A stretch of DNA of 64,000 nucleotides from an uncultured Sinobacteraceae bacterium (lineage in GTDB: Bacteria; Pseudomonadota; Gammaproteobacteria; Nevskiales; Nevskiaceae), in the NCBI GenBank assembly GCA_903822975.1, contig CAIJRD010000013.1, positions 142,090 through 206,089 of the forward strand, read 5' to 3'. The notes under the pieces were generated by a model that did not search any database, was not told the DNA's origin, and saw nothing but the letters and a program-made list of their open reading frames with translations. Numbering within the stretch: position 1 is the first letter of the stretch; each line of letters opens with the position of its first letter. Positions 8,870 to 17,055 of the stretch are shown piece by piece. The position numbers and the translations under genes are program-made.

Positions 8870-10612
8870 TCAAGTTGGCGGAGCGATGCCCGCCTTACGG
8901 CAGAACGCGGCGAAGCGTGGATCGCTGCGATAGTCGTTGAGGAAGGGGGCCCATAGCAGGCCGTTGATACCGGGGTCGCGGACGGCATAGGCGCGATCCA
9001 GCCAATCGAACATCTTGTCGGCGTCTTTGCGCACTGCGTAGATCGACGCGATCTGGAAGGGTCCGACAATCGAATACTTTTCGATCATCGCGGCCAGTGC
9101 GGCATCCGCACGCTGAGGATTGCCCTGGACTTGCGCGGCGATGGTGACGGCGTGCTGGTGCCAGAACGGATCGGGTTCGGCCTCGGCGTCGGCGACTGCA
9201 GCCTCGATGCGCCCTTGTGCGATCTCGACTACCGACAGCAGCGCATGGTTTTGCGAGCCACGCGGCTGCAGTTCTATTGCGCGTCGCAATGACGTCTCGG
9301 CATCGCTCCAGCGATGCAGCGCAATCTGGAATTCGGCGAGCAGGAAATTGGCGCGTGCGCCGAGCGGGTCGAGCTGCAGCGAGGCTTGTACCAGGTCAAT
9401 CGCGTCTTCGATGTGGTTTCGATCCGCGAGCAGCACCGCGAGCGCGTTCTTCGGCGCCGAGGCTTGCGGCGCCAGCGCGATCGCCCGCCGGAATTCGGCT
9501 TCCGCTGCCGTCAGATCGAAGTCGCCGCTGAGCTGCACGTAGCCGAGTGCGATATGTGCCTCGGCCAGGTCCGGATCGAGCGCGAGCGCAGCACGTGCTT
9601 CGCTGCGGGCTTTGGCGAAGGCGGCTGCGGCTTCGTCTCCGCCGAGATCCTGCCTGGCGAGTTGTTCCCAAGTGAGCGCCAGTCGTGCATGCGCCAGCGC
9701 ATAGTTCGGATCGAGCTGCAGGGCTTCGTCGTAGTACGAGATGGCGCGGCGCAATTGCGCTTCGCCGCTGCGCTCGAAGTAGAAACTGCCTTGCAAAAGC
9801 GCGTTGTAGGCGTCGAGATTCTGGTTCGACGGCTCTGCTGCGGACTTGGCGTTGGGGCCGAGCAGCGTGAGCTTCAGTGTTGCGGCAACGTCCTGCGCGA
9901 TCTCGCTTTGCAGTTCGAAGATGTCTTTGAGTTCGCGGTCGTAGATGTGCGACCACAGCTGCGTGCCGTCGACGGCGCTGATCAGTTCGGCGACGATGCG
10001 CACGCGATTGGCATCGCGCCGCACGCTGCCCTCGAGCAAGGTGCCGACTTTCAGTTTGGCGCCGATACTGACGGGATCTTCGTGACTGTCCTTGAATTGG
10101 AATGAAGACGCTCGCCCGATCACGCGCAGGGGATGCAGTTGTCCCAGCGCGTTGATCAGCTCTTCGCTGAGTCCGTCTGAGAAATAATCATTGGCGCTAT
10201 CGCCGCTTTCGTTGACTAACGGCAGCACCGCAATCGAGCGCTCAGAAACCTGCGATGACGCCGCTCCAAACAGCCAGACTCTGGCGATCAGTACCAACAG
10301 CGCGAGTGCCAACACCGCAATGATCCATCGATCGAAACTTCGGCCGGCGCGCAGCGCACTCGGTGCGCTGTGGTCGACGTCGCGGTCGCGCTTGATGCCG
10401 TCAGGTGTCAGTTCGTAAAACCAAGCCAGCGAGACGGCGAGCGGAAAGCCGCACAGCACGACCAGCACCACGCCACGCACCGCGCCGTTGGAGATGTTGA
10501 AAAAAGGAAATACTTGTGTGGCGATCTGCACCAGCAGCCAGCCGGCACCGGCGTAGAACGCAGCTACGCGCAACACATTTCGACGCTTCAGTTCCCCGAT
10601 GAAGCCTTGCAT
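8870..10612 (-). CDS. inner-membrane TPR protein with TolB/FlgO-like domain
   Basis: The 580-residue protein begins MQGFIGELKRRNVLRVAAFY, a leader seen in a large family of membrane TPR proteins often annotated near adenylate cyclases. Predicted helices lie at about 17-35, 45-65 and 95-115. A TolB-N/FlgO-like domain follows (about 120-250, RSIAVLPLVNESGD, YFSDGLSEELINAL, GTLLEGSVRR, LWSHIYDRELKDIF). Then come several TPR units to the end (ALQLDPNYALAHARLALTWE, ALALDPDLAEAHIALGYVQ, SLQLDPLGARANFLLAEFQ). No cyclase or winged-helix output domain is present. The role is unknown, probably a membrane scaffold. It is a single gene, running toward tRNA-Gln. Confidence 0.85.
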   Translation of the reverse strand: MQGFIGELKRRNVLRVAAFYAGAGWLLVQIATQVFPFFNISNGAVRGVVLVVLCGFPLAVSLAWFYELTPDGIKRDRDVDHSAPSALRAGRSFDRWIIAVLALALLVLIARVWLFGAASSQVSERSIAVLPLVNESGDSANDYFSDGLSEELINALGQLHPLRVIGRASSFQFKDSHEDPVSIGAKLKVGTLLEGSVRRDANRVRIVAELISAVDGTQLWSHIYDRELKDIFELQSEIAQDVAATLKLTLLGPNAKSAAEPSNQNLDAYNALLQGSFYFERSGEAQLRRAISYYDEALQLDPNYALAHARLALTWEQLARQDLGGDEAAAAFAKARSEARAALALDPDLAEAHIALGYVQLSGDFDLTAAEAEFRRAIALAPQASAPKNALAVLLADRNHIEDAIDLVQASLQLDPLGARANFLLAEFQIALHRWSDAETSLRRAIELQPRGSQNHALLSVVEIAQGRIEAAVADAEAEPDPFWHQHAVTIAAQVQGNPQRADAALAAMIEKYSIVGPFQIASIYAVRKDADKMFDWLDRAYAVRDPGINGLLWAPFLNDYRSDPRFAAFCRKAGIAPPT

Positions 10613-10862
10613 CCTCGACGCCTCGCGCTGCCGTGACGCTATCTTAACCTCGACGATACTGCCGCTCGCGGCAATCCTCGGAACTTCGGCCTGCTTGAAA
10701 GTTCGAGGCGTGCATCGGCTGTCGAAAACAAGGTTCGACTCACCGCAGCACCGCTTCGGTGGAGAACCGACTGGTCATCGCAATTGGGATCATCGCAGTT
10801 GAATGTATCCGAGGCTTGCAAAGCAGACGCAGCATCCGACGCGCGCCGCGTGCGTAACAACC

Positions 10863-10934
10863 GCAGCCTGCGAAGTAAGCGCAGCTTGCGAAGTAAGCGC
10901 AGCTTGCGAAGTAAGCGTCGACTGCGAAGCAACG
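10863..10934. repeat. 18-bp tandem repeat, about 3.5 copies
   Basis: Unit GCAGCTTGCGAAGTAAGC at 10863-10880 (one mismatch), 10881-10898 and 10899-10916, with a degenerate partial copy to 10934. Non-coding spacer. Confidence 0.85.
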
Positions 10935-11055
10935 GCAGGCTGCAGCACATGGGTCTTGTTGCGAGTTGCGAGCGGTCGACGATGTCCGCATCTGATTGCG
11001 CAGTAACGGTCTGGGCGTCACGCATCGAGACGCTCGAACGCGCGCGACGTTGCGC

Positions 11056-11089
11056 AAAAAAAAGCGCCAACGCAGGGCAGCGTTGACGC
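11056..11089 (-). terminator. rho-independent terminator (minus strand)
   Basis: Read on the minus strand: GCGTCAACGC, 6-nt loop, GCGTTGGCGC (one G-T pair), then eight T residues. It starts 13 nt after the in-frame TAA that would close the frameshifted gene at 11102-11357 and is the main evidence that a gene once ended there. Confidence 0.85.
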
Positions 11090-11101
11090 CGTTGGATTCG
11101 C

Positions 11102-11357
11102 TTACGCCGGGAAACGCAGCGAGATCCGATCCAGGACAATCGGGGAGTGCGATGCCCTGGTAATAGTCAGGCACTTGTCGGTCGAGAAAGTTCCACAGGC
11201 TTGGACGCCCATGGCGATCGGCGGCCACTTCTAAAAGCTCGTGAGCAAATTCGACGACGGCCAGCGATTTCCTTATGCCCGCCCAATGGGTCCGCAGTGA
11301 CTTGCACAGTTGGCGAACCGGGGCAGGGTTCCATTTCAGCACACGAGTGTTCGCCAT
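11102..11357 (-). pseudogene. small hypothetical gene with an apparent +1 frameshift
   Basis: From ATG at 11357 the frame reads like genuine protein (MANTRVLKWNPAPVRQL, then SLWNFLDRQVPDYYQGIALP). After the C run corresponding to plus-strand GGGG at 11142-11145 it runs into the terminator. Removing one base from that run gives ALPIVLDRISLRFPA and a TAA at 11102-11104, 13 nt before a strong terminator. The interval is 256 nt, one more than 85 codons. So this is a roughly 84-residue gene broken by one inserted base, a sequencing error, or less likely a programmed shift. I do not recognise the family. Confidence 0.5.
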
Positions 11358-11428
11358 AGGTCCGGCTGATTGCTGCCGTTCAAAACCTGAACCGTGGATC
11401 AGCAAAATGCCGGAACTATGATCGGCAC

Positions 11429-11623
11429 ATGGTTACCGAAGAACAACTGGAAGTCCTCGCCGAAATTCTCGACAACATCGAGGCGGTCGACAAAGTTGCG
11501 TTGACGCTCGATGAGTCTCGGCAATCGGTTCGCGTTGAAATTCGCGACATCGACTATCCGTGGTTCCTGCGCTTGACGAATCTGATCAAGAGCCACGCCT
11601 CTATGCACGAGCGCTCACGCTAA
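11429..11623 (+). CDS. small acidic hypothetical protein
   Basis: A 64-residue frame starting MVTEEQLEVLAEILDNIEAV with protein-like amphipathic composition (acidic N-terminal helix, then a VEIRDIDYPWFLRLTNLI segment). It has no signal peptide or membrane segment. It is divergent from the frameshifted gene on the left and convergent with the gene on the right. The ribosome site is weak. I do not recognise it; it could be spurious, though its composition differs from the random open frames around it. Confidence 0.4.
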   Translation: MVTEEQLEVLAEILDNIEAVDKVALTLDESRQSVRVEIRDIDYPWFLRLTNLIKSHASMHERSR

Positions 11624-11734
11624 GCCCGACGGCTGAGCTGCGCATTTGCGCCTAGATCGCCTCCAGGGCTTGGGTAAGCGGCGCCGGACGCCAGACGACT
11701 CCGACGCCGCTTTCGTTCACTGCGAGGGTCCGCT

Positions 11735-12046
11735 TCAGCGCGACCAGTGGCCGGGGACGAAGCGCCAATTGGGTCCGTGCTGTACCCAATGTTCCGGTAT
11801 CCAACGGTGGCCCGGTCGCTCATCGATGTAGCGCCCGGGCACCCAGACGTGCTGTCCGCCGTCCCATTGCCAGTAGCCCGGCACCCACACGACATGCGGA
11901 CGCGGCGGTGGCGGCGGCGGCGCTTCGTAACGCGGTGGCGGCGGCTGCACGCCGATTTCAATTCCGACGAAGGCCTGCGACGCGGTTGGAAGCAAGACAG
12001 CGGATGTCGTCGCCAGCAGAGCAAACGCGACTAAACGGAGTTTCAT
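11735..12046 (-). CDS. secreted YXWGXW/WxPGxW-repeat protein
   Basis: A 103-residue protein with a clear signal peptide (about 1-25, ending SQA). After a Pro-rich linker (PPPPRYEAPPPPPPRP) come aromatic repeats WVPGYWQWDGGQHVWVPGRY, HRWIPEHW and WRFVPGHWSR. This is the YXWGXW-type repeat architecture of small envelope proteins of unknown function. It lies just upstream in orientation of nothing obvious; the next minus-strand gene to the right is a small lipoprotein and the two may be related envelope genes. Confidence 0.8.
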   Translation of the reverse strand: MKLRLVAFALLATTSAVLLPTASQAFVGIEIGVQPPPPRYEAPPPPPPRPHVVWVPGYWQWDGGQHVWVPGRYIDERPGHRWIPEHWVQHGPNWRFVPGHWSR

Positions 12047-12148
12047 CTGATAGTTCCTTCTGTGAGTGGGACGCTACTCCTGGATATCCCGAAAGACCGG
12101 GCGTTCCGCAGCATCGAAAACTGCGGGTCACCCGCCGCCACTTTCCGA

Positions 12149-12283
12149 TCAGCCTGGCTGCGGCGCCTCATAGCGCCAGCCATGATGGCCGCCGACCGGC
12201 ACGATGATGCAGCCGGCGAGGTTGCCGAGCAGTAGTGCGCAAAGGATCCATTTCAGTGCCGGGGTTCGCGTAAGGCGCTTCAT
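12149..12283 (-). CDS. very small lipoprotein
   Basis: A 44-residue frame from ATG at 12283: MKRLTRTPALKW, a hydrophobic stretch ILCALLLGNLAGC that ends in a lipobox (LAGC), then a short tail (IIVPVGGHHGWRYEAPQPG). After lipid attachment to Cys the mature peptide would be only about 20 residues, with the GWRYEAP flavour of the neighbouring secreted protein. The longer upstream frame is not conserved-looking. It could be a truncated relative of YXWGXW proteins. Confidence 0.55.
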   Translation of the reverse strand: MKRLTRTPALKWILCALLLGNLAGCIIVPVGGHHGWRYEAPQPG

Positions 12284-12740
12284 GGTGTGTCTTTCCGTGA
12301 TCCTGCCGAAGAGCAGTGCGATCACCTTGTGCCGCGAGCGCTGAAGCGTGGCTGAATGCAACGCTTCTTTACGCGATGGCCGCGGATGCTAGTGTTTACA
12401 AGCATTCGGCGGCATATTCCGGCATTCGTGTGGCGAATGTTGTCGTTGAGCCCCACCGTTCACGGAACTTGATCACGTCTGGCAGCGCGCCGTCGGCGGT
12501 TGTTGGTGGAATAAAACGGCGTTTCAGATCCGTGCATTTTGGCGGCCTAAAACGCGGGGCGCGTACATGAGAGAGATTCGGGCGCAGCAACACCGGGAAG
12601 CAGCGCTGGCTGCTTCCCGGTTCGAAGAATAAGAGAGGTGCGGTGGGCGCACCGAAAAAGTTTTGCGGCTTTTGGCGTCGGCTGCGCGAGGCCGTAATCA
12701 CTCGCAGCCTGGTTGCGTCGGTCGCTGTGGCGACCGGCAC
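12284..12740. other. gene-free stretch downstream of lexA
   Basis: About 450 nt between the small lipoprotein and the lexA stop. The open frames have no protein-like features. The one clear structure is the perfect stem-loop at 12593-12620. Confidence 0.55.
12593..12620. other. perfect 12-bp stem-loop in the lexA 3' region
   Basis: CCGGGAAGCAGC and GCTGCTTCCCGG pair perfectly around a 4-nt loop. It lies 120 nt past the lexA stop. No T run follows on either strand, so it might protect or process the lexA transcript end rather than terminate it alone. Confidence 0.55.
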
Positions 12741-13409
12741 TTATCGCGGTATGCGGAGCAATCCCGCAAAAATTCCGGCGATCCGGAACGGTGCTTGTTC
12801 CTGACTCGCTGGATCGAAACTCGTCAGATCGACTTCGATCGGTTCATACCCCGGTGTCGAATTTTCCGACCGCAGCGTGACCTTGCTGCCGCGGCGCAGA
12901 TAACGCTTCAGCGTGATCTGCTCCTCGCCGGTTTTCGGATGCGGCAGCACGGCGGCGATGATCTGCCCGTTGTCTGCATCCGCCTGTTCGTGGATCGCGA
13001 CGATGTCGCCATCGCAGATGTCGGCCTCCTTCATCGAATGGCCGGACACGCGATGCAGAAAATCGGCGCGCGGGTGAAACAGGTTCGGGTCCAGGTTGAA
13101 CCAGGTGTCGATGTTCTCCGGCGCCGTAATGGGCGTACCGGCAGCGATCTGGCCCACCAATGGTAACTGGAACTGATGGGTCAGCGGCGTATCGCTATCG
13201 ACCAGTAGTCGGATATTGCGGCGGCTGCCCTCCACCAGTTGGATCACGCCCTTGCGCTCCAGCGCCAGCAGGTGATTCTTCGCGGCGGTCACCGAATTGA
13301 AGCCAAATGCCTCCGCAATCTCGTCGCGGCTCGGCGGAAAGCCGTTCTCACGGACCGATTGGCGGATGAAGTCGAGAATTTCGGTTTGGCGATCGGTCAG
13401 TTCGGACAT
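12741..13409 (-). CDS. lexA: LexA SOS repressor with altered DNA-recognition helix
   Basis: An SOS repressor and autoprotease (222 residues from ATG 13409; a TTG four codons upstream is less likely). The N-terminal winged helix has LTDRQTEILDFIRQSV and PPSRDEIAEAFGF. The cleavage site is Ala-Gly in VGQIAAGTPI. The catalytic Ser is in VSGHSMKEADICDGD and the catalytic Lys in QITLKRYLRRG. The recognition helix reads SVTAAKNHLLALERKG, where E. coli has SPNAAEEHLKALARKG: the Asn and two Glu that contact DNA are replaced by Thr, Lys and Asn, so the operator should differ from CTGT-N8-ACAG. It is divergent from a small membrane gene over a perfect inverted repeat. Confidence 0.95.
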   Translation of the reverse strand: MSELTDRQTEILDFIRQSVRENGFPPSRDEIAEAFGFNSVTAAKNHLLALERKGVIQLVEGSRRNIRLLVDSDTPLTHQFQLPLVGQIAAGTPITAPENIDTWFNLDPNLFHPRADFLHRVSGHSMKEADICDGDIVAIHEQADADNGQIIAAVLPHPKTGEEQITLKRYLRRGSKVTLRSENSTPGYEPIEVDLTSFDPASQEQAPFRIAGIFAGLLRIPR

Positions 13410-13449
13410 TCGGGCTTGCAAACCATGGGGCGAGGGGAGTAGTGTCTAA

Positions 13450-13467
13450 TACAACACTGATGTTGTA
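13450..13467. promoter_or_regulatory. candidate LexA operator, TACAACA-N4-TGTTGTA
   Basis: A perfect 7-bp-arm inverted repeat with a CTGA spacer lies between lexA (start 13409) and the divergent small membrane gene (start 13479). It is 12 nt from the latter's start and would block both promoters. It does not match the E. coli SOS box, consistent with the altered LexA recognition helix. Confidence 0.6.
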
Positions 13468-13478
13468 AAGGACACGCC

Positions 13479-13736
13479 ATGCGCTACTTCCAATTGAGAG
13501 CTCCCGTCACTTTACCGCTCGATTTCGAGCCGCGTCGCAGCCGTACGCGTCGCCGGCCGGCGTCTGCGGTGCGTCGCGCTGCCGCCGTGCGCAATCGCGG
13601 CCATCTGGCGCGGACCGGCATCACCGAGGAGCAGCTCGGCGCCTGGGCCGTGCAGGGCGGCATCGTGCTGACCATGCTCGGAATGCTCGCATTCTTCCAC
13701 GCACCCTTGATGGCGGCGCTGAGCGCCTGGTTCTGA
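13479..13736 (+). CDS. small basic single-pass membrane protein, divergent from lexA
   Basis: An 85-residue product with an AAAGGA ribosome site 7 nt before ATG. Residues 19-46 are very basic (RRSRTRRRPASAVRRAAAVRNR), and a single hydrophobic segment follows at about 54-82 (GAWAVQGGIVLTMLGMLAFF onward) to the C-terminus. No family recognised. Its start lies 11 nt past a candidate LexA operator, so it is probably SOS-controlled. Small LexA-controlled membrane proteins can act as division inhibitors (SidA of Caulobacter, SulA-type genes beside lexA in pseudomonads); that role here is inference. Confidence 0.7.
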   Translation: MRYFQLRAPVTLPLDFEPRRSRTRRRPASAVRRAAAVRNRGHLARTGITEEQLGAWAVQGGIVLTMLGMLAFFHAPLMAALSAWF

Positions 13737-13792
13737 GGCGGCGCAGGCGCGCTTCGGCGGACATCGCCGGCGGTGCGCGCCGGGTGCGGGCT

Positions 13793-13837
13793 GATCGAGC
13801 GGCCGATTGAGCGGTTGATTGAGCGGTTGATTGAGCG
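13793..13837. repeat. 12-bp tandem repeat, about 3.7 copies
   Basis: Unit GATTGAGCGGTT: one diverged copy (GATCGAGCGGCC), two perfect copies and a 9-nt partial. Non-coding. Confidence 0.85.
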
Positions 13838-13885
13838 TGCGGAATCCAAGGCACGCGAATGATCGACGGTTTGGCGTCGATCAAT

Positions 13886-13945
13886 CTCGGTCGACACCCA
13901 GCTCGCTCGGTCGACACCCAGCTCGCTCGGTCGATACCCAGCTCG
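13886..13945. repeat. 20-bp tandem repeat, three copies
   Basis: Three head-to-tail copies of CTCGGTCGACACCCAGCTCG; the third has one C-to-T change. No spacers, so not CRISPR-like. Confidence 0.9.
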
Positions 13946-14208
13946 CGATTGCGTCGACTGCCGATCACCGAACGCATCCGGCGAGCTCGTAGCGCTGGCA
14001 GCGCGTTGTTGGCTTAGCGCTCAGCGCAGCGAATGTATGTGTCGCGAGGCATTCCAGACATTAACGCCGCTGATACGGAATCTTTTGCGCGCGCCTGCGT
14101 CCTAACCGCACGACCCGCCGAATAGGCGTGGGTCAATCCTTTACTGGCACCAGCGTAAGGCGCACCTCGCGTCGCGCTGTTGCTCGCGGATCGGGGAACG
14201 CAGCAGCG

Positions 14209-15435
14209 ATGAAGAACAACCGCAAAAGCCGCGCGCCGAGCACCACCGAGCGCTCAGCGCTGCTGGTCGAGCGCCGCAATCTGAAGATGGCGCGCTCGGC
14301 GCAGGCCTACGTGCGCGGCAACACGATGAAGTTCTACGAATGGCTCGAAGACGGCGAGCATGGCCTGCCGCAAGGTCCGCCGGTGTGGATCTGCGGCGAC
14401 TGCCACGTCGGCAACCTCGGCCCGGTCGCCAATACCAAGGGTCATATCGAGATTCAGATTCGCGATCTCGATCAGAGCGTAATCGGCAACCCCGCGCACG
14501 ATCTGATTCGGCTCGCGCTGTCGCTGGCAACCGCCGCGCGCGGTTCCGACCTGCCCGGTGTCAGCACTGCGAAGATGATGGAAAGCCTGATCGAAGGCTA
14601 TGTGGAATCACTCGTCGGGTTCGATGAAATCGAGGCGACCGACACGCCGGAGCCGATGCAGCGGTTGATGAAAGATGCGCTGAAGCGGCAGTGGAAACAT
14701 CTTGCACGCGAGCGCATCGACAATCCAAAGCCAACGATTCCGTTCGGCAAGCGGTTCTGGAAATTGTCGCGCGAGGAAGACCGTGCGATTCGCAAGTTGT
14801 TCGCGACCGAGTCGGTGCACCAGCTGCTGACGGCGGTGCGTCATCGCGATGACGATTCGCCGGTCGAACTGCTCGATGCTGCCTACTGGGTCAAGGGCTG
14901 CAGTTCGCTCGGACGTCTGCGCTACGCAGTGCTCGCACGCGTTGGTAAAGACGATGTGCCGGAGAACTATTGCCTGATCGACATCAAGGAGGCGATCGCC
15001 GCCGCCGCCCCGCGCTATCCGCGTGTGCGCATGCCGCGCGGCAATGCCGAACGCGTGGTCGCCGGCGCACGCCAGCTCGCGCCGCACCTGGGCGAGCGCA
15101 TGTTGGCCACGCAGCTGCTGGGCCGCTCGGTGTTCCTGCGCGAGTTGTTCCCGCAAGACCTGAAGCTGGAACTCGATCGCGTCGATCATGCCGATGCGCA
15201 GCAAGTTGCGCGCTTTCTCGCATCGGTCGTGGGGCGTGCACATGCGCGCCAGCTCAGCGCCGACGATCGTCAGGCCTGGCAGCGCGAATTGATGGGCCGG
15301 CGATCTCGCAAACTCGACGCACCGTCGTGGCTGTGGAGCAGCGTCGTCGAGCTGGTTGCCAGTCACGAGGCCGGTTATCTCGAGCATTGCCGGCGCTATG
15401 CGCTCAGCGATGCTGCGGCTGAGAAATGCGACTAG
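14209..15435 (+). CDS. DUF2252 family protein
   Basis: A 408-residue cytosolic protein of the DUF2252 family, whose members have a kinase-like core with unknown substrate. Diagnostic blocks: RSAQAYVRGNTMKFYEWL, WICGDCHVGNLGP (HxGN-like catalytic loop), IQIRDLDQSVIGNPAHDLIRLA (acidic metal-binding motif), KGCSSLGRLRYAVLARVG and IDIKEAI. I prefer the ATG at 14209; an upstream in-frame start at 14128 adds 27 residues that are not protein-like. It is a single gene, convergent with urtE. Confidence 0.85.
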   Translation: MKNNRKSRAPSTTERSALLVERRNLKMARSAQAYVRGNTMKFYEWLEDGEHGLPQGPPVWICGDCHVGNLGPVANTKGHIEIQIRDLDQSVIGNPAHDLIRLALSLATAARGSDLPGVSTAKMMESLIEGYVESLVGFDEIEATDTPEPMQRLMKDALKRQWKHLARERIDNPKPTIPFGKRFWKLSREEDRAIRKLFATESVHQLLTAVRHRDDDSPVELLDAAYWVKGCSSLGRLRYAVLARVGKDDVPENYCLIDIKEAIAAAAPRYPRVRMPRGNAERVVAGARQLAPHLGERMLATQLLGRSVFLRELFPQDLKLELDRVDHADAQQVARFLASVVGRAHARQLSADDRQAWQRELMGRRSRKLDAPSWLWSSVVELVASHEAGYLEHCRRYALSDAAAEKCD

Positions 15436-15470
15436 CCAATCCGGATAGACGCGCGCCCGCGCAGGCCCGC

Positions 15471-16193
15471 TCAGACGGTCAGATGTCGGCGCACCAGATC
15501 GTCGCTGAGTTCGCCGATCTTGCCGGACGCTACAGCGCGGCCCTTGTCGACGATGCGGAATTCGCTGGCAACGCGTCGTGCGAAGGGCAGCTTCTGTTCG
15601 ACCAGCAGCACGGTCAGACCGGTTTCACGATTCAGCCGGATGATGGTGTCGCCGATCTCGCGAACGATGTTGGGCTGAATGCCCTCGGTGGGTTCGTCCA
15701 GAATCAGAAGCTTCGGTTCCAGTAGCAAGGCACGACCAATCGCCAGCTGCTGTTGCTGACCGCCGGAAAGATCGCCGCCACGGCGACGCAGCATCTGCTT
15801 CAGCACCGGGAACATCGTGTAGACACGTTCGAGCGCATCGGCCGGTCGTGGTCGCGGCACATAGAGACCCAGCCGCAGGTTTTCTTCGACCGTCAGCTGC
15901 GGAAAGATTTCGCGACCCTGTGGCACGTAGCCGATACCGAGGCGTGCTCGGCGGTCGGCTGCAATCTTGCGCAGATCGGCGCCGTCAAACAGGATCTCGC
16001 CGGACTGGGTCGGCAACAAGCCCATCACGCTCTTCAGCAGGGTGGTCTTGCCCATGCCGTTGCGGCCCATCAGGCAGGTGCAGGAGCCGGTGGGCACCGA
16101 CATCGACACGTCCCACAAAGTGTGGCTGCTGCCATAGAACTGGTTGAGGCTGCGGATCTGCAGCAGTTCCGCGCCGGCCGTCGCCGCCGTCAT
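15471..16193 (-). CDS. urtE: urea ABC transporter ATP-binding protein UrtE
   Basis: The LivF-like ATPase of the high-affinity urea importer, 240 residues from ATG 16193. Walker A GRNGMGKTTL, Q-loop region YVPQGREIFPQLTVEENLRLGL, signature LSGGQQQQLAIGRAL, Walker B LLILDEPTEGIQP, H-loop region LTVLLVEQK. The EGIQPNIVREIGD sequence is typical of UrtE. Starts 4 nt after the urtD stop; last gene of the urtABCDE unit. The open frame extends upstream into urtD but not in conserved sequence. Confidence 0.96.
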   Translation of the reverse strand: MTAATAGAELLQIRSLNQFYGSSHTLWDVSMSVPTGSCTCLMGRNGMGKTTLLKSVMGLLPTQSGEILFDGADLRKIAADRRARLGIGYVPQGREIFPQLTVEENLRLGLYVPRPRPADALERVYTMFPVLKQMLRRRGGDLSGGQQQQLAIGRALLLEPKLLILDEPTEGIQPNIVREIGDTIIRLNRETGLTVLLVEQKLPFARRVASEFRIVDKGRAVASGKIGELSDDLVRRHLTV

Positions 16194-16197
16194 TGAA

Positions 16198-17055
16198 TTA
16201 TTCACCGAGATAGACCTCGACCACCTGCGGATTGCGCTGCACATCCTCGATCGAGCCTTCGGCGAGTACGCTGCCCTGGTGCAGCACGGTGACCTTCTTC
16301 GCGATCGAGCGGACGAAGTCCATATCGTGTTCAACCACCACCACCGAGCGTTCGCCGGCGAGGCTCAGCAACAGCTCGGCGGTGCGCTCGGTTTCTTGCG
16401 GCGTCATTCCGGCCACCGGTTCGTCGACCAGCAGCAGCTTCGGCTCCTGCATCAGCAGCATGCCGATCTCGAGCCACTGTTTCTGGCCGTGCGAAAGATT
16501 GCCGGCAAGCTGGCTACGGTGATCCTTCAGCCCAACCGTCTCCAGCACTTTCTCGATGCGTTCGCGCTGTGGCGCGCCGAGCCGGGCGAACAGGATGGTC
16601 CAGACGCGCTTGTCGCCGACCATCGCCAGTTCGAGATTTTCGAACACCGTGTGGTTCTGGAATACGGTGGGTCGCTGGAACTTGCGGCCGATGCCGGCCT
16701 GCACGATTTCCGGCTCGCTCATCGCCAACAGATCGAGCGTCTGGCCGAACCAGGCCGAACCGTGATCCGGTCGGGTCTTGCCGGTGATGACATCCATCAT
16801 CGTGGTCTTGCCGGCACCGTTCGGGCCGATGATGCAGCGCAGTTCGCCCGCATCGATGTACAGCGTCAGTGCGTTGAGTGCCTTGAAGCCGTCGAAGCTG
16901 ACGGTGATGTCTTCCAGATACAGCACGGTGCGATGGCTGGCATCGAGTTCGGGCGGTTGCGCATCCGAGCCGCGTCGCTTCAGCAGGCGCGCGTAGGGCT
17001 TGCCGAAATAATCGGCACCGCGCTTGACCGGACCCTCGGGAGTCGAAGTGTTCAT
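16198..17055 (-). CDS. urtD: urea ABC transporter ATP-binding protein UrtD
   Basis: The LivG-like ATPase partner of UrtE, 285 residues from ATG 17055. Walker A GPNGAGKTTMMD, IGRKFQRPTVFQNHTVFENL, signature NLSHGQKQWLEIGMLL, Walker B LLLVDEPVAGMTPQETE, H-loop VVVVEHDMDF. The ATG overlaps the urtC stop by 4 nt (ATGA), so the two are translationally coupled. The N-terminal extension before the nucleotide-binding domain is usual for UrtD. Confidence 0.96.
   Translation of the reverse strand: MNTSTPEGPVKRGADYFGKPYARLLKRRGSDAQPPELDASHRTVLYLEDITVSFDGFKALNALTLYIDAGELRCIIGPNGAGKTTMMDVITGKTRPDHGSAWFGQTLDLLAMSEPEIVQAGIGRKFQRPTVFQNHTVFENLELAMVGDKRVWTILFARLGAPQRERIEKVLETVGLKDHRSQLAGNLSHGQKQWLEIGMLLMQEPKLLLVDEPVAGMTPQETERTAELLLSLAGERSVVVVEHDMDFVRSIAKKVTVLHQGSVLAEGSIEDVQRNPQVVEVYLGE

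Larger units (their letters stand above)
10613..11101. other. gene-free stretch with 18-bp repeats and a minus-strand terminator
   Basis: Nearly 500 nt without a supported gene. It holds the TPR-gene promoter region, the tandem repeat at 10863-10934 and the terminator at 11056-11089. Long minus-strand frames here run straight through the terminator and are compositionally odd (Arg/Leu or Cys/Ala-Tyr repeats generated by the 18-bp unit), so I do not call them. Confidence 0.6.
13737..14208. other. gene-free stretch with two tandem repeat arrays
   Basis: Spacer before the DUF2252 gene. It holds 12-bp repeats at 13793-13837 and 20-bp repeats at 13886-13945. No supported open frame; the overlapping minus-strand frames encode repeat-derived Ser/Arg runs. 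Confidence 0.6.

Noticed and set aside
10639..11139. Minus-strand frame rich in Arg-Leu repeats
   Set aside because: It runs through a strong terminator and owes its composition to the 18-bp tandem repeat.
12396..12740. 114-codon minus-strand frame downstream of lexA
   Set aside because: No ribosome site, no protein-like pattern, overlaps the perfect stem-loop.
13886..13945. Three 20-bp direct repeats as a CRISPR remnant
   Set aside because: Copies are adjacent with no spacers and there are no cas genes.
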